A stretch of DNA of 64,000 nucleotides, from positions 988,501-1,052,500 of the forward strand of contig BRXU01000010.1 of assembly GCA_030267565.1 (NCBI GenBank), written 5' to 3'. Origin of the DNA: Pleodorina starrii. Lineage: Eukaryota; Chlorophyta; Chlorophyceae; Chlamydomonadales; Volvocaceae. The stretch's first letter is position 1. Each line of letters begins with the position of its first letter. The position numbers and the translations under genes were made by a program. The notes under the pieces were generated by a model. It saw only the letters and a list, made by a program, of their open reading frames with translations, did not search any database and was not told the origin of the DNA. Positions 1 to 9,700 of the stretch are shown in pieces.

Positions 1-34
1 TCCGTACGGGTGGAGTTGAAGGGCTAGGGCGGCG

Positions 35-123
35 GGGTGCCCCTGGGGTAGGATGAGCAGTCTGTCTAGCCTGTACGGCTAGCTACCGGTGTGACAACCG
101 GTCCCCCTTGTATTCACCGAATC
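35..123 (+). mobile_element. 5'-truncated retroelement tail inserted in copy A
   Basis: This 89-bp stretch matches the sequence at about 11860-11948. It is flanked by the 11-bp direct repeat CTAGGGCGGCG (24-34 and 124-134), where copy B has only one copy of the corresponding site. That pattern is a target-site duplication around a 5'-truncated insertion, as left by target-primed reverse transcription. The tail holds two small hairpins (CTAGCC/GGCTAG and ACCGGT/ACCGGT). The parent element is not identified. Confidence 0.65.
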
Positions 124-254
124 CTAGGGCGGCGAGGGCGTGAAGTGTGAGAGTGTCAACATTCCTGCTGATAGACAGCCAGAGCTTTCAGCAATCCGCC
201 CCATGTTTAGCATCGCGCGCCGTCTCGGCACTGTGCAACTCTTCCGGCCAGCGC

Positions 255-536
255 TGTTGTAGCGTGATGGCTACACAGGACTTATGCGAATTATTGAATA
301 TGATTATGATTATCGAATTACCGATAATAGAACCTTCCGAATAGTATAGAATATCTCTTGAACGAGTATTCTAGAATCTGTACGACAATCACGAATCTCG
401 AAGCCGTCTTTGCTCACAGAAGGAACGATGACTGGACGTTAAGTTCTGATTCGATTCTGAGCACGGTAGTAAATACCGTGGCCGGGGCAGTGCCGGCCTG
501 AGACAAAGGTATTTACCTACGTATCTCACTACAACA
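255..536 (+). repeat. 5' LTR (282 bp)
   Basis: Starts TGTTGTAGCG and ends ACTACAACA, a TG...CA terminus. It matches the reassembled 3' LTR over all 282 bases; I see one difference, C at 517 versus G in the 3' copy. Near-identity of the two LTRs means a recent insertion. The last third forms one arm of a long inverted repeat that continues into the internal region at about 540-583. Confidence 0.92.
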
Positions 537-585
537 TCTTTGGTGTCTCAGGCCGGCACTGCCCCGGCCACGGTATTTACTACCC

Positions 586-721
586 CCTAGTCCCCGGAAC
601 GTTTTTGACGAACAAGGCGAAGTTCGAATGGATGGACAAGGGTCGATGCTTTAAGTGCGGGCAGCGGGCCAAGCACATTAAGGCCGCGTGCCCGGGGATT
701 CCGCAGAATCCGCCGAAGTAG
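586..721 (+). pseudogene. gag remnant with CCHC zinc knuckle
   Basis: The frame encodes a C-x2-C-x4-H-x4-C zinc knuckle at 647-691 (CFKCGQRAKHIKAAC), typical of the nucleocapsid part of a retrotransposon Gag that binds RNA. It ends at a TAG at 719-721 followed by G. The downstream pol frame is the same frame, so gag and pol are separated only by this amber codon. A full Gag needs several hundred residues; here only about 45 codons precede the stop, and the sequence upstream is LTR-derived inverted repeat, so the N-terminal Gag has been lost. Confidence 0.75.
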
Positions 722-2309
722 GGAGTTGCCCAGTCGTTTTTGTGTGGCGGACGTACTGGGTCGAACGTTTCGAAACTAGCTCCCGATTACGACTCGCGCA
801 TGATTGACCTTGACCTTATTGCGAAGCTTGAGGAGCGCATTGGACGAACGTTTACCTTGGACGCCGCCGCCAACGATGACGGCAGTAACTCGATTTGTAA
901 GGTTTTCGCTTCTCCGACCCGCTCTTTCCTGACTTTCGATTGTTCCGGCCACACCATCTGGATGAACCCTCCCGTTCATCTTCTCGCGTCTTTCTTACGA
1001 CACTATCGAAACTGCAAGACTTTCGATCCGAGCATCTCAGCGTGCATCCTTGTTCCGGCTGACCTGCGAAACGTTCGTAGCCTTCTTCATGGCATGACAC
1101 GACTTATGACCCTGCCGGAGGGGACGCAGCTGTACAAATCGAAACGACTCGATTTTCCCGACCCGACACTTGAAACGACTAGCCATGAACTCTGGTGGGA
1201 TCCTCCGAAAAGTCAACCCGTCGAACCAAAATGCGCCGTTACCGATGGTAATGCGCAGCTGAACCTTTTTGCGGGCCGACTTGGCGCCACTGCGGTACGA
1301 GTTCTTCCAGACACAGGCGCTACGCATTGTTTCATCTCCCAGACCCTGGCTACCAAGCTCGGATTACGACTCTTGCCTACTCCTTTCGCGCCGGTACGCT
1401 TAGCGGATCAGTCGACTAGCCCCATTCTGGGCGAATGTCGTGCTCGTTTGCGCCTCGACCGTTTCGGGACCGACGTACGTCTACTCGTCCTCCCAAGCAT
1501 GACTGTCTCCGCTGACGTAATCCTTGGCTCGAATTTCTTGTCTCGCTTCGACGCGCGATTAAGGCCCGCGCGTGGCGAGCTTACCCTCCAACGGCCGAAC
1601 AGTGGGCAGTTTGTGCTGCGCGCTTTACAAGCACCTCCCATTCCGACCGACGATCCGACTCCTATCGAAACGAATTTTCTCGAAAAAGCGCCTAAGCGCA
1701 CGTCTGTGGTATCCGCGGAACGCGCGTTGCGAGACCTGTGCGAGTCACCCGGTTCTCGCGGGTTGCTGGTGGTTGTCCGCCCTCTCGATTCTCAGACCGC
1801 ATCTTTCCCCAGCCCCGTTCCACAGGTTAATTCGCTCGAACCCGAAATCAATCTTCCACCCGATATCGAAGCGAATCGCGAACTCTCAACGATTCTTCAC
1901 GAATACGCGGACGTTTTTGCACCCATTACCGGGTTGCCCCCTGATCGTGGGGTGCATCATACTATCCCGCTCGAATCGGACGCGCAACCAGTTTTCCGAC
2001 CACAATATCGATTGTCTCTCCTGGAAAAGGAAGAGGTCGAAAAACAAGTGAAAGAACTTTTGGCGAAAGGGATGATCCAACCCTCGACTTCACCCTACGG
2101 CGCGCCAATCCTCTTCGTGACCAAGAAGACTGGAGAGCTTCGAATGTGTATCGATTATCGAGCCCTGAACCGAATCACGATTAAGAACCGCTATCCTCTA
2201 CCTCGAATCGATGACACGCTTGATCGTTTGTCGGGCGCACGCCTTTTTACGGCACTTGATTTGGCCTCTGGCTACCACCAACTGCGAATTCATCCCGACG
2301 ACGTTCCGA

Positions 2310-3521
2310 CAAGGGGTTGGTGTCGGCTTCCTTGAAGCCGGAAAAAAGGGCGGGGCCCCGTTCAATCCGTACGGGTTAAGTTGAGTGCTGGGGCGGCGAG
2401 GGCGTGAAGTTTGAGAGTGTCGACATTCCAGCTGCTAGACAGCCAGAGCTTTATTCGCGAAATGCCTGCTAGCCGAGTCGTTAGCAAGGCCTGCCGGCGC
2501 CGCGCGAAGCGCGTCATCCCGCCGGGTGCATGAGCGCATGGACCGAATACGGCATCATTTCTAAAGCGAGCGGCGAGGGCGTCCACTCTACTTCCGGCCA
2601 GCGCATTGGCTGAAGTTATTTGACAGTAGACATGGAGCGTATCATTCACATATCACGCAGGCTGGCTTGCCAATAGAAGGACAGCGGAACTGTTAGTTTG
2701 CGGGGGCCGCGACGACATGTGCAACGAGAGTGCACAGGCTTCGCTACCGAGGTATTTGCCGTATCGTAGAGCAGGCTTGACAACTTTAACATTAGGACCG
2801 GGACTGTGGAAGTCCCCTGGGTTGCCGACTGCATCGTGCGTGCATTGGCGGCTTGGCGTCCAACAATCAACAGTTTGCCCCTCATGGTTTGCTCCTTGCA
2901 ACCTTTGTAATAGCAATATGCGTCAAGACGATCGGACCGGGTAGCAGAGCTGCTGTGGTGTGGTCGCGGGAAGAATGTTCGCAATGCAAACATAGTTTGT
3001 TTCCGAAACGAAGATTCATTTCACGCCGTCATGTCAGAATTCCACCTTAAGGAACGATGACTCTTCTGGAATTAATTATAGGCCGAGAGGTGATGGTTTG
3101 ACCTCGGCCTCGGTCCATGGAGACTGCCAAACTGGTTTGTACTCATGCGATGTTGGGTTCCAATAATAAATTTACCGTGCAATAAAGAATGTAATCTTTT
3201 ACTTATGCAGACTTTCCGTTGACCGAAAGTCTACACTTGTCCAATTACTTCCCAGAACCCAGATCCCACGTCCCACACACGCACGGACATGGGCAATCCT
3301 ACAGGGCGGGGCCTCTTTATAAGTGAGGGCATAAGGATAGTCCATGGGCATGTACGGAAGGATATGTGCTCAAAAATTCCGTATGCAAGGTTAAATATAT
3401 GATTCCCTTGACGGCATCATCACCGCGATCAGCCGAACACGTCAGCCGGGATGCGCCGATAAATATAATACACCATACTTTCCCAAGCTCAAAATTTAGA
3501 TTATTCGCGCTGGGGCCCCGC
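2310..3521 (+). mobile_element. Non-autonomous repeat element, copy B, inserted in RT
   Basis: It separates the RT codons for HPDD-VP from those for KTAFNTP. The host tetranucleotide CCGA occurs on both sides (2306-2309 and 3522-3525), a probable 4-bp target duplication, though the exact ends are uncertain. A G/C block GGGCGGGGCCCCG lies near the left end (2348-2360) and its complement GGGGCCCCGCCC near the right end. The interior matches copy A closely but lacks the 89-bp retroelement tail, the retrotransposon and the 8811-9215 block. No coding capacity was recognised. Confidence 0.75.
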
Positions 3522-5950
3522 CCGAAAACGGCTTTTAACACGCCGCTCGGACATTTCGAATGGTTGGTGCTGCCTTTTGGACTTTCGAACGCTCCCGCGA
3601 CTTTCCAAGCGACGATGAACCGAATTTTCGCACCCTACATGCATCGATTCGTAACCGTCTACCTGGATGACATTCTCATCTACTCGAAAACACCAGAGGA
3701 GCATGCGACTCACCTACGATTGGTGCTCGAAACTCTCCGTAAGCACGACTTGAAAGCCAAATTATCTAAATGCGAATTTTGGCGATCAGAAGTGAAGTAC
3801 CTTGGCCATGTGGTTTGTGCGGACGGAATTCGAATGGATCCGAAAAAGGTGGAAGCGATTCGAACATGGCCGTTACCCAAAGACCTGAGCGAGTTGCGGG
3901 CCTTTGTTGGCCTTGCGAATTAATTTCGCCGATTTATCCGAAATTTTGCTTCTCTGGCCGCGCCGCTCACGGATCTTTTCTCCAATTCGCGCCTCCCAGA
4001 CCAGTGGCCACCACAGGCGTTGGCTGCTTTTGAATCCATCAAGAACCGCCTGTCGACTGACGTCCTTTTGTCATACCCTGATTTCGAACGACCTTTCGAA
4101 GTGGTTTCCGATGCCTCTTTAAACGGCACTGGCGCTGTCCTGCTTCAGGACGGACGTCCCGTTGCCTTCACGAGCCGCAAATTTTCTCCGGCTGAACGAA
4201 ATTATGCGACTGGCGAACAAGAACTTCTTGGCGTTGTGAATGCACTGCGTGAGTGGCGTTGTTACTTGCAGAGTAACATCCCCTTCACTCTGGTGACTGA
4301 CCATCACCCCCTGACATACTTGAAGACGCAGACGCATATCAGTCGACGACAGGCCCGATGGATCGAATTTCTCGAACAGTTCACTTTCGACTGGGTTTAT
4401 CGCCCGGGAAAGCTTAACGTTGTTGCCGACGCTTTGTCCCGGCACCCGAATCTGGCCACGATTCTCTGTGCGGTCGAACCCTCCTCTGATTCGCCCCTCC
4501 TCACTCGCCTGGCTCAAGCGACGCAGCGCGACGCTTACTTCCAAAATCCGAAAAACACTCGTCCACTGATCACCCATCCTGGCGGATTTTACGTTTTGGA
4601 GGAGGAGGAGAACCAATGGCGAATCGTTGTTCCTAACGATCCTGCATTGAAGCACGAAATCATCGCTCGAGCCCATGCTGACACGTTGTCTGGCCATCCA
4701 GGTCGTGATCGAACTATCGAACTCGTCCAACGAAATTTCTGGTGGCCAACCCTTCGAGCTGATGTGACCGACTTCGTTGCGAAGTGCGATGCTTGCCAAC
4801 GGACTAAACCTGCATCCGGTTTGCCGTTTGGGGAATTACGACCTCTGCCGATTCCTGAAATGCCTTGGGACAGTGTGTCCATGGATTTCGTTGTGGGACT
4901 TCCGAAGACGAAACGGCATTTTGATGCGATCCTCGTCTTTGTCGATCGCCTCACGAAAATGGTACATTTAGCTCCGTGCCGTACGACCGCAACCGCGATT
5001 CAAACGGCGGATTTGATGTTCCATAACGTGGTACGACTTCATGGAATGCCGAAAACGATCATTTCCGATCGCGACCCACGATTCAAAGGACATTTCCTTC
5101 CTGCGTTGTTGAAACGCGCTGGTGCGAAGCAACATACCAGTACGGCTTTTCACCCCGAATCCGATGGACAGACTGAACGAAATAATCGCGTTCTCGGCGA
5201 CATGCTACGACACTATGCGACGCATGATCCGCACGAATGGGATCAGCATCTCGACGCTGCTGAATTCGCGATTAACAATCTGAAAAACCGAACAACGGGA
5301 CATTCCCCCTTCTTCTTGAACTACGGTTTCCATCCTCGAACCCCTTTGCAGTTGGAATTGGGTGACGCCGTTCCCGTTGCAAAAGATAACGTTGATACTC
5401 TACACGATCGGTTGAAACTGGCGAAACGATTTTACGAAGCTGCTCAAGATCGAGCTTTGGCACAGGAGAGTCGAAACCGACGAAAGATCACTCTCTGTGT
5501 TGGACAGCAAGTTTTGTTGAGTACTCGAAACCTTTCTTTGCAAGCAGGAACACGAAAATTGATGCCGAAATTCATTGGACCTTTTACGATCACAGAACGC
5601 ATCAATCCCGTTGCGTTTCGACTGAAGTTGCCTCCTGAATATCGATTCCACGATGTCTTCCATGTGTCTTTGCTACGTCCTTATCGAACTGACGTGTCGA
5701 ACGGACCTACGAATCCACCTCCACCTTTGGAAATCGATGGTGAAACTTCCCGACCCGTTTGGGTTATTTCGAAAATTGTGAAACACGAAGAACGGAAGTT
5801 ACGTCGCCGGACTTTGTACCGCTTCCTGGTACAGTGGCGAGGCTACGGTGACGAACACAACACGTGGCTTGATTCGAAGGACGTTCCTGACGATTTGGTG
5901 AACGAATATTGGAAAACTCACCCGGAACACAGCGCGGACGCTGGTTCCTC

Positions 5951-5965
5951 GGGGGGGGAGGCAGC
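5951..5965 (+). promoter_or_regulatory. Polypurine tract for plus-strand priming
   Basis: The purine-rich run GGGGGGGGAGGCAGC ends exactly where the 3' LTR starts (5966). This is the expected position of the primer for plus-strand DNA synthesis in an LTR retrotransposon. Confidence 0.7.
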
Positions 5966-6121
5966 TGTTGTAGCGTGATGGCTACACAGGACTTATGCGA
6001 ATTATTGAATATGATTATGATTATCGAATTACCGATAATAGAACCTTCCGAATAGTATAGAATATCTCTTGAACGAGTATTCTAGAATCTGTACGACAAT
6101 CACGAATCTCGAAGCCGTCTT

Positions 6122-7622
6122 CGAGTCTTCCCAGGGAGTCAAGCAAGGGTGCCCGCTTAGCCCCACGTTGTATGGCATTTTTGGAGAGAGCTTTGCGGAT
6201 TTTATCGACGTCTTGGACAGGGATCGCCCCTCGTTCATGTACGCGAACAAGTGTCCTTGTGCAGATGGTTTTAGGATTCCCTTACTGCTGTACGCAGATG
6301 ATCTTAGTTTGTTTGCACGCTCAAGGGCGCGTCTGGAACGGTTGCTGCAGATGCTTGGGTTATGGTGTGCGACCTTTGGTATGCGGGTGAATGTTAAGAA
6401 AACAGAAATTTTAGGCGTACACGCCAACCCGCGCATTCGAGAAGTGATGGGTTTAGGGCCTCCGTTCGTCATGTCTAGCTGGGAGAACGGTCAGTGGGCC
6501 TCTAAGCCTATCGATTGGGTGGGACGTGCGCGGTATCTGGGGATCCACTACGGACCAGATTTGCCTTTCGTGTCATGCACTGACGAGCTTTTTTCGGCAG
6601 GGCAACGTGCCATTTTCTCTTTAATAAATAAGCTGCGACGGCAGGGGCTTCTTCTTCCCGGGGTAGGGCTAAAATGCTTTAATTCACAGATCCGGCCAAT
6701 CCTCTCTTACGGGGCTCAAGTTTGGGCTCCAGATCTTCTTGTTCAGATCCTGGAGGCAGACGAATCGCGGACTTGCCTGTTTGACAGGGCTGTTGCCGAT
6801 CGGATGGTAGGGCTTCAGCTCTCGTATTTACGTGCCTTAGCGTGTGTTAAAACTGCCACCACCGCGTTGGTGTTTCGGGAATTTGGCCAACACCCCCTTC
6901 ATTTGTTTTGGGCGAGGCTCATCTTTCGTTTTTGGAATAAGTTGGTGGAGTCCGAGAGTTCTATTTACCATCATGTTTTTAGAGAAGAGCTACGTTTCGC
7001 CTTAATGGGAGACGGCCTTCATGATTCGTGGGGTGCGAAGGTTCTAAGGGTGCTTCGGGCGCTGGGGTACGACGTGGATAGTGTGACTGGGAGTTTGGAT
7101 ACCGAGAGCAAGGTGGATGCTTTGTCTTCTCATAAGTTGGATATTCCTTGGCTGCTTGGTGAGCTTAAGGATAGGCTGGATGCGGGCTGGGCTAATGAGC
7201 GTCTCACCGTAAATCCTCGCGACTTTGTTTCTGATAACCGTCGGCCGGGGGTAAAGATGTGTCGGTATGAGCACTGGATGGGCGACCCCAGCCATCTCAA
7301 GACGTACATCCCCTCCAGTCATCATCGGAGTTTGATTCGTTTCCGCCTTTGCTGTTGGGCGATTGAGGTTAACCGTCCGAATGGTAGAACGAGAGCGGAT
7401 CGTGTTTGCCCTATGTGTAGTACCGGTGCGGTTGAAGACGAGTACCACGTTTTTCTGGAGTGTCCTGCTTATGAAGGCATTCGCCAGAATTTGCAGTTAT
7501 CGGACGCGTTGCCTAATGGTAATATGTGCGCTGTCATGACACTAGGAGATCAGCGTTTGATTGCTAAAGCGCTCCACGAGATGCGTCGGTTACGAAGTCT
7601 GAGTACCGGCATACCAGTTTAA
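6122..7622 (+). pseudogene. LINE reverse transcriptase fragment
   Basis: The frame is open from the insertion junction to a TAA at 7620-7622, about 500 codons. It contains the non-LTR RT motifs QGVKQGCPLSP and YADDLSLF, a long thumb/connection region, and a C-terminal CCHC-type finger (CPMC...HVFLEC, about 7410-7465). The first in-frame ATG lies in LTR sequence and is not a genuine start. The apparent L1-like C-terminus is an inference; the clade needs a tree. Nothing after the junction looks mutated, so truncation occurred at insertion. Confidence 0.88.
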
Positions 7623-7756
7623 CTTGGTTGCTTGATAAATATTTCTTTATGTTTCCTTTCTTGATTTCTATCTAGTTTTATCGGGTTCTAGTGGTCCATG
7701 AGCCTCCTGGCTCGTCTGGGCCTTACGAGCTCAAAGCTTGTAACATCATCATCATC
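6122..7756 (+). mobile_element. 5'-truncated non-LTR retrotransposon (LINE)
   Basis: The insert is flanked by the 10-bp target duplication AAGCCGTCTT. It starts abruptly in the middle of a reverse transcriptase domain, so the 5' part (endonuclease, ORF1) is missing. It ends in a short (ATC)n tail at about 7744-7756. Truncation, a simple-repeat tail and a target duplication are the signature of target-primed reverse transcription. Confidence 0.9.
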
Positions 7757-8844
7757 AAGCCGTCTTTGCTCACAGAAGGAACGATGACTGGACGTTAAGT
7801 TCTGATTCGATTCTGAGCACGGTAGTAAATACCGTGGCCGGGGCAGTGCCGGCCTGAGACAAAGGTATTTACGTACGTATCTCACTACAACAAGCGCATT
7901 GGCTGAAGTTACTTGACAGTAGACATGCAGTGTATCATTTACACATCACGCAGGCTGACTTGCCAATAGAAGAACAGCGGAACTGTTGATGACGTGCAGT
8001 TGCCGACGAGAGTGCACAGGCTTCGCTACCGAGGTATTCGTCGTAGAGGAGGCTTGACAACTTTAACATTAGGACAGGGAATGTAGAAGTCCCCTAGGTT
8101 GCCGACTGGACTTGTTGGGCGGCCCGCAGATGAATCGTGCGTGCATTGGCGGCTTGGCGTCCAACAACCAACAGTTTGCCCCTCATGGTTTGCTCCTTGC
8201 AACCTTTGTTATAACAATATGCGTCAAGACGATCGGACCGGCTATCAGAGCTGCTGTGGTGTGGTCGCGGGAAGAATGTTCGCAATGCAAACATAGTTTG
8301 TTTCCGAAACGAAGATTCATTTCACGCCGTCTAGTCAGGATTCCACTTTAGGGAACGATGCATCTTCTGGAATTAATTATAGGCCGAGAGGTGTTGGTTT
8401 GACCTCGGCCGCGGTCCATGGAGACTGCCAAACTGGTTTGTACTCGTGCGATGTTGGGTTCCAATAATAAATTTACCGTGCAATAAAGATGTAATCTTTT
8501 ATTTATGCAGACTTTTCGTTGGCCGAAAGTCTACACGTGTCCAATTACTTCCCACGTCCAACGTCCCACGGGCACACGGGCACACGGACATGGGCAATCC
8601 TACAGGGCGGGGCCTCTTTATAAGTGAGGGCATAAGGATAGTCCATGGGCATGTACGGAAGGATATGTGCTCAAAAATTCCGTATGCAAGGTTAAATATA
8701 TGATTCCCTTGACGGCATCATCACCGCGATCAGCCGAACACGTCAGCCGGGATGCGCCGATAAATATAATACACCATACTTTCCCAAGCTCAAAATTTAG
8801 ATTATTTACGATAGCAAAATGTGAGTCTTGTTGAAGTCAGCAAT

Positions 8845-9167
8845 GTTGTGAGTGAGCAACACTCATATACGAAGAAAAGTCGTAGCAGTCAATACGGCCC
8901 ATGGAGGGGCCGGTCGCTTTGCTGACTTCAACAGGTTATGAGCCCCGATCGCATGTGCGCGGCTGACCGAGAGGTCGCCGGTTCGATTCCCGCTGGCTGT
9001 TGACCTGGGCTGGGGGACCGGGACGAGGCAGCCTGGGGGAGAACGTGAGGACTTATGGAGTGTCGCTCACGGGGGAGTGTTGTGAGTGAGCAACACTCAT
9101 ATACGAAGAGAAGTCGTAGCAGTCAATACGGCCCATGGAGGGGCCGGGCGCTTTGCTGACTTCAACA
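8845..9167. repeat. Two 89-bp direct repeats flanking a tRNA-like segment
   Basis: An 89-bp unit at 8845-8933 recurs at 9079-9167 with about two differences. The first copy ends with GCTGACTTCAACA, complementary to TGTTGAAGTCAGC just upstream (about 8829-8841), giving a small inverted-repeat structure. The 145 bp between the copies contain GGTTCGATTCC (8980-8990), a good RNA polymerase III B box, preceded by a variable-loop-like AGGTC. I found no convincing A box or acceptor stem, so it may be a tRNA-derived SINE remnant rather than a tRNA gene. Confidence 0.5.
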
Positions 9168-9238
9168 AGTCTGAATCATTGCGCTCGGAACCGGAAGGTG
9201 CGCACGCATTCGCTTCGCGCTGGGGCCCCGCCCAAAAA

Positions 9239-9700
9239 TGCAACGTGCAGCCATTCACATTTCTCAATAGGTGCAAGTTTTTCGGCCAAATGTAATTGCT
9301 GCGTCAGATCGTAATATGCTATGATAGGGAGAGAAATAAAGGGATGGCAATCTCGGTCTCTAAACTTTCTCTAAATCCGATGAACCCTCTCAGGGAAGTG
9401 GGGGAGGGGTACCGAGCCCTGCTCAGCACGAATAAACTCATTTGTGTTACATCTTACCAATGTTCAATCCTGCAAAGCGCCTAAACACCATTCCGCAGCT
9501 ACACCTAAGCTAAGGGTCCTGTCGTCTATGTAGGTCTATGTATTTGCGCGGGAGCCCCAAATGGGGGCAACAGCTCTTCAGCACACGTTGACAGCGCCTC
9601 CCGACCACCCGACAGCCATGACTTGGATGCGTCCCTGTTGGAACCCGTACGGTCCGGCCTTCCCAACCCCAACCCCGTGCCATCATCAGGTTTACATGCG
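9239..9700. other. Spacer without recognised features
   Basis: This AT-richer stretch lies between the right end of copy A and the recognisable part of copy C. I see no gene and could not place a left terminus for copy C. Confidence 0.4.

Larger units (their letters stand above)
722..5978 (+). pseudogene. pol: Ty3/Gypsy pol: Dam-like domain, protease, RT, RNase H, integrase, chromodomain; broken
   Basis: Seen in order: a Dam-like adenine-methyltransferase domain (about 800-1145; motifs TLDAAA and WMNPPV); aspartic protease (DTGA at 1310-1321, later ILG); RT up to about 2309; resumption at about 3526 with the catalytic YLDD at 3660-3671; RNase H (about 4090-4450; SDAS, TDHHPL); integrase with an HHCC finger, the D,D-35-E residues (MDFV, SDRDPRF, DGQTERNN) and a GPF segment; and a chromodomain at about 5752-5920. 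Breaks: about 1.2 kb of copy B inside the RT, and a single TAA at 3921-3923 where the family has an aromatic residue. The reading frame is otherwise open. The final TGA (5976-5978) lies 10 bases inside the 3' LTR. Confidence 0.92.
255..7892 (+). mobile_element. Ty3/Gypsy chromovirus-type LTR retrotransposon, disrupted
   Basis: Two LTRs that begin TGTTG and end CAACA bound the element. The flanks are AGCGC at 250-254 and again at 7893-7897, a 5-bp target-site duplication. Order inside: gag remnant with a zinc knuckle, Dam-like domain, aspartic protease, reverse transcriptase, RNase H, integrase, chromodomain. Protease-RT-RNaseH-integrase order and the chromodomain define the chromovirus branch of Ty3/Gypsy. 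The element is dead as it stands: most of gag is missing, copy B interrupts the RT, a stop codon lies at 3921-3923, and a LINE splits the 3' LTR. It sits inside copy A; the uninterrupted target sequence can be read in copy B near 2593-2630. Confidence 0.93.
5966..7892 (+). repeat. 3' LTR, split by a LINE insertion
   Basis: LTR sequence occupies 5966-6121 and 7767-7892. The two parts sum to 282 bases, the same length as the 5' LTR, once the duplicated AAGCCGTCTT (6112-6121 and 7757-7766) is counted once. The LINE at 6122-7756 lies between. Confidence 0.92.
1..9238. mobile_element. Non-autonomous repeat element, copy A (split by the retrotransposon)
   Basis: Seen: positions 1-254 and 7898 to about 8810 are colinear with copy B at about 2310-3521, at high identity by eye, except that the 5-bp AGCGC and the whole retrotransposon 255-7892 lie in the middle. 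The left end lies just outside the window. The right end is the G/C block GGGGCCCCGCCCAAAAA at 9222-9238, which also closes copy C at 10754. Copy A carries about 400 bp (8811-9215) absent from copy B. No transposase or other long coding frame is present, so it is probably a non-autonomous DNA transposon. Its superfamily is not identified. Confidence 0.75.

Noticed and set aside
3366..3923. A separate gene starting at 3366
   Set aside because: The first about 50 codons are copy B sequence read by chance in the same frame. The rest is the downstream half of the interrupted reverse transcriptase.
8930..9020. Possible tRNA gene
   Set aside because: Only the B box and part of a T-arm are convincing. 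The T stem has a mismatch, and no A box or acceptor stem could be paired.
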